NCBI GenBank assembly: GCA_001970855.1
Contig: LSSN01005948.1
Location: 1 to 16,004, forward strand
Reading direction: 5' to 3'
Length of the DNA stretch: 16,004 bases
Source of the DNA: Smittium culicis
Lineage: Eukaryota > Kickxellomycota > Harpellomycetes > Harpellales > Legeriomycetaceae
Under the pieces are notes generated by a model. It was not told where the DNA came from. It was given only the letters and a program-made list of their open reading frames with translations, and did not search any database. Numbering within the stretch: position 1 is the stretch's first letter; the number at the start of each line of letters is the position of its first letter. This document shows positions 1-8,112 of this stretch, in pieces. The position numbers and the translations under genes are program-made.

Positions 1-2755
1 TAAACTTATCTTCTGCTACATACAATAACATTACTAAAAATCATGATATTCCTAGTTATACCAAAATTGATAATAACACCAAATTAGACTTCAATATCTG
101 TAATTTTAACGACAATTTTATCCTTAATAACCCTGTACTTATAGCAAACAATAATCATAGCTCACAATCGCATACCACTAATATCCTGAAGTCACCTGAT
201 CTTTTCCCTACCCAAAAATCAATTCCAACCCCAAATTATATCTCTCCCTCAGACAATAACGAATATTCCAGTATGCCCCTTTTCTCTAAAGCCCCCGCCC
301 CTACTTTTGACAACCCAATTTCAAACTTTTTTACCAGCAACTATTCGCATAATGAATTTTCCCAAAATCCAATTGCTATGCCTACCTACAAAATATTTAA
401 AAATAACAATTATACATCTAGCTACCAAAACATTAACCCTGACCAACCTCAACTTCAGCCCCAAAATCATAACTCTAACCAATTAAAACTATTTTTAAAC
501 ATCAATTCCAGCCAGTCTCAAGCACAAGACAGTAGTAATAACCAACATCAACTTCAAAGTACCGACTCTAATCAGCCTCAGACTCATCTTCAAGGTATCG
601 TCCATAATCAACTATTGCCTCAAGATACTAATAAAATATTGTCTCAGCAAATAGACCAATCTCAGCATTTAAACTTAATCCAAAAAGCTGATCTAAACGA
701 ATTCTTCAATTTCACCAAAAATCTTATTGAAAATCAACACCAGAATCAAAACGCTAATCATACATTACCAAATTCGCTTTCTAGCAACAATGAAAACTTT
801 GCCTCCTCGTGGGAAGATAGCTGTGTAATGTTTGGTGACGCCTCTCTTTATACTCCTCTAAATGCATTCATGTTCTCTGACTCAAGCACAAACCTTGCCT
901 CTTTCTCATCAAATAAAAACCTTTTGCATGTACCCTCCTCAACTAACCTCTCCTCTAGCAAAAATTTATCGTCTAATGTATACACCAGCTCGTCCATTAC
1001 TAATGATAAACCAAACCCATTAAAGAACCAAATTTCACCAAACAGCTCTAGTACTTCGCAAGAATCATCTGCATCGTCAAGCGGAGACGAGCATAGCATG
1101 AATATTAATGGGTTCAGGTCTACTTTAATGAATATCGATTCCACTCTTGATGGCGAAGAAATCGCAAATGCTTTCTTTATTGACCCTGCTATAGCTTCAT
1201 CGTTAGCTGGAAATTCCAATGAAAATAACAACTTCACCAAATTTTTGACTAATAAGTTTAATAACGGTAAGATTTATAAAAATTTTAACTTTATCATTTT
1301 TATCCCCCTCCATATACTTTATATTTTTAAAAAAAATTAGTTTTAGTAAATAAACTTTATCTTTTTTATCAATTAGGAAATTCAGAATCTAATTTCGGTT
1401 TATCTGATGTAAGCTCTGGCCCATTCAACTATGATTCTATTTTTAACATTGAAAACAAAAATCAGGACAATGTTAGCAAAATTTCCAAAAACTTGAGCTC
1501 AGAATTCTCATTAGATACAGAACTTCCAATGAACTCTCTCTTTTTGGAAAAGAACGTCTATAATTCCAATACCACTAATGGATCAAACTCTTTAAGTAAA
1601 GATAACCTACCAGAGATTCAAACAAGTAGTACTTCATCATCATCGCTACCTCAGAACAGCGAAAATAATCATTTAATATCAAAAACCAAAAACCTCGGCC
1701 TTTCTTCAGCTGATATCGATAAGTATCCTTCATTTTTTAACAACAACGAATTCCTACAATCTTTCATGCCGGAGTTTAAAAATCCATCTAAACCTAACAC
1801 TTTCATTGACGGGGACAACATCTTTGCCATGAATTCTTTTATCCCAATGAACATTACCTCAGTGTCAGGTAGTATGAGCTTAAATACGCATATTGACACG
1901 TCTGCAAATAGTAATAGAAATCGGAAATTCTCGCTAAATGATTGTTCTCAAAGCAGCAGTAATAGTGATGCTTGTAATAGCCCAAAGCCTTCATCTGAAA
2001 AATCATCTAGTCCATCTGTAACTAAAGAATCTTTTAGCAAGAGAGATACTCCTGTGAGCTCACCATCTACAAATATTAGCAGCAAACTATCAGAAAATCC
2101 GATCAAACGGTTCAATACTGCACCAATAGCATCAAATAGTGAACAGGGCAATCAACAAGATGTTAAGGATGATCATCCAAACAAAAAGCATAAAGTAACT
2201 GCAAACATTCAACAAACTCCAATAAAGATGGATAAGCCTAGCCAGATTCTTCCAAACTTACAGCCATCATCCAAAAAATCAGAAATTCCAATAGCCATAA
2301 ACAGCAACTCAGCAACGACAAAAAGCATATTTTCCATTGGTGGCGGCCAGTTTAGTAATTCGGTGAGGAGTGGAGAATGTAATGACATCTTTCCTGCATT
2401 TAAGACGCAGTGTTCTAACTGTGAGGCGTGGAAGACTCCACTGTGGAGACGCGATCCTGAGGGTAAACCGCTGTGCAATGCGTGCGGGCTGTTTTTCAAG
2501 CTGCATGGGGTGAGCAGACCATTATCGCTAAAAACTAACGTGATCAAGAAGCGAAACCGTGCGAGTTCAGCACTCATCGCCGCAACAGCTTCATCGGCCG
2601 ATAGCACAACCAATAGCAACAACAGTAGCAGTACTGGGCTAGCCACAGGTAGCGGCAACAGTAGTAATAGTGGGTCTAGCGATAATGTTAGTAAACAGCC
2701 GTTAAAAGCTGAATCTACCGAGCCTGTGTCGGATAAAAAGCGCCTAAAGTTGTAA
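1..2755 (+). CDS. GATA zinc-finger transcription factor, AreA/NIT2/Gaf1-like, 5' end missing
   Basis: Exons are 3-1266 and 1377-2755, joined through a split Gly codon. The frame is open to the left edge, so the start lies outside the window; the first Met seen, at 273, is internal. About 880 residues are visible. The first 750 are low-complexity Asn/Ser-rich sequence, with a Gln/Asn-rich block at nt 430-680. One GATA finger lies near visible residues 767-791 (nt 2411-2485), C-X2-C-X17-C-X2-C, with [18 protein letters not shown], then a basic tail ending [10 protein letters not shown]. Known of the family: such fingers bind GATA sites and, in the fungal AreA/NIT2/Gaf1 group, control nitrogen-source genes in the nucleus. 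Basic clusters NKKHK (nt 2180-2194) and the C-terminal KKRLKL could act in nuclear import. Finger identity is certain; the exact orthologue is inferred, because the finger alone does not separate AreA from related GATA factors. The finger region is richer in G and C than the rest of the gene. Confidence 0.93.
1267..1376 (+). other. Intron of the GATA factor gene (110 bp, phase 1)
   Basis: The donor is G|GTAAGA. The preferred acceptor is ATCAATTAG at 1376, after a T-rich tract and a possible TAAAC branch site near 1351. It joins the two long open frames in phase and continues the Ser/Asn-rich style ([11 protein letters not shown]). Two other AGs, at 1340 and 1346, are also in frame and stop-free up to 1376, so longer isoforms cannot be excluded. 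Reading through the intron unspliced ends at a TAG at 1338-1340. Confidence 0.85.
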
Positions 2756-2775
2756 TAAAACGGACACTTTTTTTT
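2754..2775 (+). terminator. Candidate poly(A) signal of the GATA factor gene
   Basis: AATAAA begins inside the stop codon (TAATAAAA) and is followed after eight bases by a run of eight T. The inositol monophosphatase gene ends in much the same way. Function is inferred from the hexamer and its place only. Confidence 0.4.
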
Positions 2776-3813
2776 ATTGCGTTTGAAATAGATCTGAATA
2801 GATGAGCTAATTATGATAATTATGATAATTGGTGACATATTTATTAAATATTAAAATAATTTATTTTTTTTTACCAGAGGCAGAGATGTGTTTGTAATTG
2901 GGTAAAAAATTCGCTTTTACCTTTTTTTTTTTGTAGATAAAATTTTAAGTGTTTAATTTTTAGTTGTTTTGACACACTATATAATATATATGTATATTCT
3001 AATAAATCTATCTAATTATGGTAAATATAGATAATTATTTTAAAGTAGCATCAAATTCCAATTTTGAATTAAAGAGATAGAAGTTTATGGTTTCTTAATG
3101 AAATGGCGATTTTCATTGTAAATGTAGATAAAGATGTATCTAAGTAAGTATATTGAATTTGGGGTTGGTGAAAAGACTAAGGGGAGTGGATAAATAGTTT
3201 TATTAAATTATGATGTAAATAGTAAAATGGTGGGAAAAAAAGACTTGGGTGAGCGAAAATAGTAGCAAGAAAAGAGATAAATAGTAAGAAATTAGGGCAT
3301 GATTGTGTGAGGCGAAGGGGTAGAGAGATAGATAGATAGTTAGATAGATAAAGGCGTGAACTGTATGGTTTTCTTTAGTTTTTTTCAGCATAAGGGTAAA
3401 AATTAGTGATCGCAAAAATGTAGATATGGATAAACCAAATAAGAAATTAAAAAAAAGAAAAAAATGGTATTGAGTATGCGGGGGTATCGGGGGAAGGTGG
3501 GCAGGAAAAAATAATGGCAGGTTATGTTTTTGGTTTTTTCTTTCTTTCCAATGTTGGTGATGTTGCTTACACACTAAATATTAATAAGTAAAAAATTCAG
3601 GTTCAAAAAGAGAAAAAAAAAAGGAGATATTTTTGTTGGAGAGAAAGAGTGAGCAGAAAGTTTAAATATGGAATGTGGAAGACGTGGGGAGGGGGAAGGA
3701 AGGGGAGGATGATTGCAGTGGAAATAACATACGTTTCTACTATTATTACTTTTGTTTTATGTCAGGCTGTGCTGTGGGCAATTAAAAAAATAAAAGGGGG
3801 GAAGACAATGCAT
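2756..3813. other. Convergent intergenic region, G-rich on the + strand
   Basis: This 1.06-kb stretch separates the stop codons of two convergent genes. It holds no convincing gene. The + strand has many more G than C, including G-run clusters at 3480-3505 and 3686-3708, so the minus strand is C/T-rich. A 123-codon minus-strand frame at 3203-3574 is almost wholly low-complexity (Phe, Leu, His, Ser, Ile) and is probably an effect of that composition. A short direct repeat, ATTATGATA twice, lies at 2810-2827, and a GATA tetranucleotide array at 3326-3352. Confidence 0.6.
3326..3352 (+). repeat. GATA tetranucleotide array (five GATA cores)
   Basis: GATA cores start at 3327, 3331, 3335, 3343 and 3347, giving AGATAG four times and AGATAA once. 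Each fits the general GATA-factor site (A/T/C)GATA(A/G). It may be a plain microsatellite. It lies about 570 bp downstream of the GATA factor stop codon, so binding by that factor is possible but not shown. Confidence 0.7.
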
Positions 3814-4244
3814 TTATTTGGTGAAGAGGGTGGACAGATTCTTTATTGTGTCTTCGATCTCGACCTGCTGGTGCTCGTACTCGACAATAGCCAATTTCTG
3901 ACTGTTGAGGATACGTTTAGCTCGCTCCTACATTTATTCAAGTTAGTATTACTTTCATCATAGCCTAAATTAAAAAGAAAAAATGGAAAATTCTTTTTTC
4001 ATGAACTTACTTTTGCAGATTCAGTGGGTTTGGCAGCTGGCAAGATTCCGCGGATACTTTCAGCGAGTTTCTTGCTGCCCGAAGTGGCCCTGTTAAGCGA
4101 GGACGTTTGCGTGTGAAGGCTGGCCTTCTTCATACTACTCTTGCTCTTGCTCTTATTCTTGCTCTTGCTTGTGAGTTTCTGGACCCTTGCGCTTGCAGGT
4201 TTGGTGCTGCTTACCTGCTTTCTCTGCACTCGCCTGTTACCCAT
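3814..4244 (-). CDS. Small very basic protein with C-terminal helix, two exons, unrecognised
   Basis: Exon 1 is 4244-4011 (78 codons) and exon 2 is 3927-3814 (37 codons plus TAA); the product has 115 residues. The start is the first ATG after an in-frame upstream TAA. Exon 1 ends AAA|GTAAGT and exon 2 begins after TACTAAC...ATGTAG|GAG, both phase 0. Residues 1-78 are rich in Lys, Ser, Arg and Ala, with a Lys-Ser repeat around residues 26-37 (KSKNKSKSKSS), which suggests a nuclear or nucleolar RNA- or DNA-binding protein. Exon 2 (ERAKRILNSQ...TLFTK) is predicted by eye to be an amphipathic, charged helix, possibly a coiled coil. I do not recognise the family; a small ribosome-biogenesis factor is one option, without proof. 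It is divergent from the monophosphatase gene (start codons about 1 kb apart) and convergent with the GATA factor gene. An AATAAA overlaps the stop codon. Confidence 0.78.
3928..4010 (-). other. Intron of the small basic protein gene (83 bp, phase 0)
   Basis: On the minus strand it starts GTAAGT and ends ATGTAG. A perfect TACTAAC branch site (plus-strand positions 3942-3948) lies 13 bases before the acceptor AG. It is the best-defined intron in the window. An earlier AG in AATTTAG lies upstream of the branch site and is therefore an unlikely acceptor. Confidence 0.88.
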
Positions 4245-5287
4245 TATGATATATATAAATTATATGAGGTTTTTTTCAAGCTTTGGTGTGATCGATACGT
4301 TATTTTTCTTCTATTAAATGTGTGGAGGTAAGTTGGTGTGTGGTAAGTTTATGGTGAGTTCGACGATTGTGTTTGACAGTGACAGTTGAAATTAGCTTAC
4401 TTTCTTCTTTTTTTTAGGCGAAAGGGTGAGTGTGTGTGGGGAGAGGGACAGATAAATAGAGACTAAAGAAATTAGAATGGGTTATAAAATTTTTATTTGA
4501 GCCAAAAACTCGATTTATAGAATTAAACTTTAATAACTATAATCAAACATTATATTATTGGCTTATAACTGATTTGATTTATCGCCGGCTAATAATAACG
4601 ATAAAAAATTACGTGGGCTGAGCCAATAGAGCTGCCCGTAAACTGTACAAAAAGATTTAAAAAAAAAAGCCTTTATCTGATAATTTCCATACAGAAACTA
4701 AAGCGCTTTAAATTTTTTGAATTTATATTTATTTGGGTGCTGTTTTGTTATTTATTTTGTAGCCTTAAAAAGCAATGTGAAGTTTGCTCAAATAGACAAA
4801 AAAAAAGTCACTCGAAAATCGTAAGTTCAAACAAAAAAGAAGAGTATCAAAACTAATGTTTGAAAGACTGATGATTGTATTGTTGTAAAACTTTCAACCA
4901 ATGCTCAAAAATAAATAAAACAGTATTAACCCTTTTCCCGTCCGACACTCTTAAAAAAAACGAAATTGTTTATTCGCTTATGATTTATAAGCAAGCTTAT
5001 TATTTGCTACTAATAAATTTTACACCAATAACTACCTGAACTTCGGGATTAAGGTATTTTTACTAGAGATAGTTGGATATATTTGGTAGGCCAAAAACAG
5101 ACCATCACCCATATAAGTATTGATAAGTAAAAAGTAAAAATAAATTTTAGTAGTCAATATCATTTATATAATTTGAAGCTTCCATTATCTCTCTGATTTA
5201 TCAGAAAACTTTCATAGTTCGTACAATTAGGCCCATCTTCTGAATTTTTATTTTACTGCGCAACCATTCGGAAAAAACTAAAATAAA
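4245..5287. other. Divergent intergenic region, shared promoter area
   Basis: About 1 kb of AT-rich DNA lies between the starts of the small basic gene (-) and the monophosphatase gene (+). The part nearest the basic gene (4320-4480) is G/T-rich on the + strand. A CCAAT motif lies near 4623 and TATATA at 5165-5170, about 120 bases before the monophosphatase ATG; both are weak evidence in AT-rich DNA. An 83-codon frame without ATG is open at 4605-4853 on the + strand and is discussed as a finding. No gene is called here. Confidence 0.5.
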
Positions 5288-6421
5288 ATGTCGAGCAACG
5301 AAGACTTGAAGCATGAGGCACTGGAGTTTGTTCTTTTCTTGGTCACTCAAGTCGCGCGATCGACGTTTGTCGATGCGTTCTGGCGGCGGAACGAGTTTGA
5401 ATCGAACGAGTCGCTGGGGCTGGTCGACAAGCTCGGCAATGCGGCTGATTGCGTTACAGTTGCGGATATGCGTCTTGAAAAGCTGCTTTTTGGTGCGCTG
5501 GGCAGGCGATTTCCCGAGCACCTGCTCGTTGGCGAGGAGACGCATTCGCTGCTCGACGAAGGCACGTACGAGTACGATCAAAGCAGGCCGACATGGATAG
5601 TCGATCCTATTGACGGCACCAACAATTTCGTGCATCATTTCCCGCAGACCTCGATCAGCGTCGCCTTGGCCATAGATAACAGCCCTGCAGTCGGGGTTGT
5701 GTACATGCCTGTAATGGACACTCTCTACTTCGGCTCCATTGGACATGGCTCGTACAGGCTCGAAAACGCCTCTGCCCAAATTTCGTCCATTTACCCAGCT
5801 GATTACTTGCAAGCTCAGGACCGCCCGTCCGGCTTTATTTACTTGGACGCGGCCAAAGCCAGCAGCCAGTGCCAGAAGCTGCCCCTGATCAGCGCAGACA
5901 AGCTCGGGCACATCCCCGGCCTGGGCGCGTGCGCGGTGCTGACCGAGCACGGCTCCGATCGGTCGCCGCAAGTGGTGGGCAAGCGCACGGCGACAATCAG
6001 CCGCCTGCTGTCGGGCCCAATGTCAGTCCAGAACTTGCGCATCCTGGGCGCCGCAACCATCGATATCGTCAACGTCGCGTGCGGGTCCGCCGATATGTAC
6101 TTTGAGATCGGCCCGCACGTCTGGGACTTTGCCGCAGCTGTCGTCGTCCTGATCGAGGCAGGCGGCGCTGCTTTCGACGGGGCGGGAACGTACTCGCCTG
6201 CTTCGTGCGCGCAACCATCGCCACCGCCTGCTGCTGCTGCTGCGTTCGATATGTGGAACCGGTCGATATGCGCAGTCCGCGCAATTCCCGACATGCCTGG
6301 ACTTCCTGGGTCTGGGCGTAAGAAGCAGGCTGAACTCGCAGCCAACTTGCTGTCAATGGTCGACCATATCCAGTACACGCCCGACGGTATCCCTAAAAAA
6401 GATTTAGGCATCGACAAATAG
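5288..6421 (+). CDS. Inositol-1-monophosphatase family protein
   Basis: 377 residues, no intron. The Mg-binding signatures of the inositol monophosphatase (IMPase) family are in order: K48 and D60 in DKLG...VTVAD, GEE at 82-84, WIVDPIDGTNNF at 103-114 with D106 and D109, and HVWDFAAA at 277-284 with D280, followed by EAGG. LTEHGSDRSP (218-227) fits eukaryotic members. Known of the family: the enzyme removes phosphate from myo-inositol monophosphate in the cytosol, feeding inositol and phosphoinositide synthesis. It is longer than the usual 270-300 residues: there is extra sequence at about 160-198, a Pro/Ala-rich insert at 304-319 (partly from a (CTG)5 run, nt 6228-6242), and a C-terminal tail after about 335. 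All catalytic residues are present, so it should be active. The start ATG has A at -3. The gene is well above half G+C, unlike its AT-rich flanks. A related phosphatase of the same superfamily is less likely. Confidence 0.95.
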   Translation: MSSNEDLKHEALEFVLFLVTQVARSTFVDAFWRRNEFESNESLGLVDKLGNAADCVTVADMRLEKLLFGALGRRFPEHLLVGEETHSLLDEGTYEYDQSRPTWIVDPIDGTNNFVHHFPQTSISVALAIDNSPAVGVVYMPVMDTLYFGSIGHGSYRLENASAQISSIYPADYLQAQDRPSGFIYLDAAKASSQCQKLPLISADKLGHIPGLGACAVLTEHGSDRSPQVVGKRTATISRLLSGPMSVQNLRILGAATIDIVNVACGSADMYFEIGPHVWDFAAAVVVLIEAGGAAFDGAGTYSPASCAQPSPPPAAAAAFDMWNRSICAVRAIPDMPGLPGSGRKKQAELAANLLSMVDHIQYTPDGIPKKDLGIDK

Positions 6422-6422
6422 T

Positions 6423-6445
6423 AATAAAGGCCTTTTTTTTTTTTT
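6423..6445 (+). terminator. Candidate poly(A) signal of the monophosphatase gene
   Basis: AATAAA starts two bases after the TAG stop and is followed four bases later by a run of 13 T. The layout is like that after the GATA factor gene. Use as a cleavage signal is inferred. Confidence 0.4.
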
Positions 6446-6688
6446 CTTTCAAGCTAGAAACTTCGTCTATACATACATACTTATACTCCTATATTTTGTT
6501 TGCTTTTATTTAATCCTTTCCGAGGCAAACGCTCTTAAATTTTTTAAAAATTATAATTGGATGAGTCATATTATATTTATTTTTTATTGGATATTTGTAA
6601 TTTATCAGCCAGTAATTTATTACTATTTTATATTTATTTATCATTCTGTCGTTTGGTTGGATAATTTTGGTAGTTCAAAAAATGTCAA

Positions 6689-6717
6689 CCGCACCTGAAA
6701 GGATTAAACCTTTGCGG
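6689..6717. other. Imperfect hairpin in the 3' spacer
   Basis: CCGC (6689-6692) pairs with GCGG (6714-6717), and AAAGG (6698-6702) with CCTTT (6709-6713), around the loop ATTAAA, with ACCTG bulged on the left arm. It stands out because the surroundings are AT-rich. It could be an RNA 3'-end or stability element, or chance. Confidence 0.4.
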
Positions 6718-6934
6718 CCTTCATGTTTTTTACCTTTTGTTTTGTGGGGGTTTTTATTTTATTTTTGGTGTGTTTAAATATGTAAATTTTTGTATATGAT
6801 TATACTATCGGATATGGAAGTTTAAAATGACTTTATTTGATTGTTTTTTTAGTTTGTTGGTATAAATGTTAAAAATTAATTGAGGTATTAGGCTATTAAG
6901 ATAAAAGGTGTGTGTAGGGATTATTAATGACAAA

Positions 6935-8112
6935 TTATAGGAGACGGGTTAGTTCCGAGTCGGCGCTTGGTTGGAGCCAGTTCTTTTCATCGTATTCGTA
7001 GTCGCCTTCGATGCAGTGGAAAGTATAGATCCATCGCGACTTTGTGGACAAGTTGGGGCTAGATCTGTGCAGGACGTTGCCGTGAATCAAAACGAGAGAT
7101 CCGGCCTTGACCTCAAGCGGGACGTATGGCTCGTTTTCCTTGTCGAGGAGGCTCTTGTCATGGGGGATATCGATGAAGGTGGTGCCAAATCCGTCTTCTT
7201 TCCTGACGAAGCGCTTGGAGATGGGAACGCTGTGCGATTTGGGGATATACTCGAGGCAGCCGTTGTCTAAAGTGCAGTCTTCGAGCGCGAACCAGAACCC
7301 GCGTGCACTTACTGGCTCTGTGTACAGGAAAGTGCTGTCCTGGTGTGGTGGAACGAGACCGCCGATTTCGGGCTGCTTGAATATCAGCATACTCTGCAAA
7401 ACGCGGGGATCTTTCATGCCCATACTCTTGGCCAACTGTTTGATTTTGGGGCTCAGTGAGACGTCCCTAAATACAGGCAGCTTGTTGTGCAGCCCATGAC
7501 CGATCTTGTTGATAGATTTCTCCTTTTCAACCTTCAATTTTCCGTCTTCGCCGATAGCACCTTCCTCGAAAAAGTAGCTTACATTGTCCCATGAGTCAAA
7601 GAAGTAATTGTCGCCGACATGTTCCTTTGAAAAAATTTATAAAAAAAAAAGGGAATTGATTATTTATTTTCAAGAAGAGAAAAATATATATATAATAACG
7701 TTGAAAAGGCGCCAGAAGAATGGGAAGAGGGAGAGGGGGGTGTGGTGTGGTGTAGACTTACTTTTCCTTGAGTTCCTGTCGAGAATACAGTCATTGGATG
7801 CGTTGCTACATCTAATTCTTCTAGAAGTCGCTGAGCTTCAGCTCTCATACTGGCAACTTCTTCTTGGGAAAGAAAATCGGGTATAACGGCACCGCCATTC
7901 TCGTTGAACTAAAAATTTATTATCACAAGCAAAGTCGATATTTATTAATAAAGTGGTTATTGAAGATTGGTGAAATAGTTGCCATAATTTGTTATGGTAA
8001 TAAAAAAGAATGGAAAATGGCAGGTTCCTTCATAATAGCTTTATAAAATAGCTAAACTTACGAATTCAACGGTAGAGTCAACTAGTTTTTGATCAAGAAT
8101 ATCAGTAGACAT
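6935..8112 (-). CDS. PHYHD1: Phytanoyl-CoA dioxygenase domain protein, PHYHD1 type
   Basis: Three exons, all phase 0: 8112-8062 (17 codons), 7908-7762 (49) and 7624-6935 (229 plus TAA). The 295-residue product is close in length to animal PHYHD1 (about 290). Seen: FFNENGGAVIPDFLS across the first junction, GDNYFFDSWD after the second, SINKIGHGLH, QSMLIFKQP, the iron-binding HQD (H160, D162), FLYTEP, ENWLQP-like NWLQP near the end, and the distal LIHGNVLHRS with H252, then Arg263 for 2-oxoglutarate. Known of the family: these are Fe(II)/2-oxoglutarate oxygenases; PHYHD1 is a cytosolic-type relative of the peroxisomal phytanoyl-CoA hydroxylase, and its physiological substrate is not well settled. 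No peroxisomal SKL-type C-terminus is seen (it ends TRLL). All catalytic residues are present. The start gives the only Met that fits exon 1. It converges on the monophosphatase gene and heads away from the AT-rich right half. Confidence 0.94.
7625..7761 (-). other. Intron 2 of the PHYHD1-type gene (137 bp, phase 0)
   Basis: The donor is GGAAAA|GTAAGT and the acceptor TTTTTTCAAAG|GAACATG. An AAG acceptor is less usual than the TAG of the other introns, but the joined protein (TQGKEHVGDNYFF) matches the family. The 5' part of the intron is C-rich on the sense strand (G-runs on the + strand at 7722-7740). No canonical TACTAAC branch site was found. Confidence 0.88.
7909..8061 (-). other. Intron 1 of the PHYHD1-type gene (153 bp, phase 0)
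   Basis: The donor is GAATTC|GTAAGT and the acceptor AAATTTTTAG|TTCAAC. A CAATAACC on the sense strand could serve as a branch site. Splicing gives VEF-FNENGG, which fits the N-terminus of the family. Confidence 0.88.

Larger units (their letters stand above)
6422..6934. other. Convergent 3' intergenic region with a GC-rich hairpin
   Basis: 513 bp between the stops of the monophosphatase (+) and dioxygenase (-) genes. Up to about 6650 the + strand has more C than G; after that G exceeds C, as if the two transcripts meet there. The AT-rich sequence is interrupted by one GC-rich patch, 6682-6720, holding a hairpin and the first codons of a 31-codon frame (6682-6777). No gene is called with confidence. 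Confidence 0.55.

Noticed and set aside
2209..2838. 209-codon minus-strand frame opposite the GATA finger
   Set aside because: Shadow of the finger-coding exon; Leu/Ser-rich and without domains.
3203..3574. 123-codon minus-strand frame in the convergent spacer
   Set aside because: Low-complexity Phe/Leu/His/Ser sequence in a C/T-rich strand that lacks purine-containing stops; no domain and no splice signals.
4209..4214. Internal GTAAGC in exon 1 of the basic gene as a donor
   Set aside because: Coding quality continues without a break past it, and the 4010 GTAAGT has a matching branch site and acceptor.
4107..4331. 74-codon + frame with a signal-peptide-like start, ending at a GTAAGT
   Set aside because: It is antisense to exon 1 of the basic gene; its LALALILALA is the mirror of the Lys-Ser repeat. 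A splice from 4327 to a TTTTTTTTAG near 4418 is possible on paper but adds only a short tail.
5765..5880. Extra segment in the monophosphatase as an unspliced intron
   Set aside because: No GTAAGT-type donor or branch site, GC-rich content and an open frame throughout; an in-frame insert fits better.
5201..5971. 256-codon minus-strand frame opposite the monophosphatase gene
   Set aside because: A shadow frame of a GC-rich gene; the sense strand carries all IMPase motifs.
5839..6417. 192-codon minus-strand frame opposite the monophosphatase gene
   Set aside because: Another shadow of the GC-rich gene, with no motif of its own.
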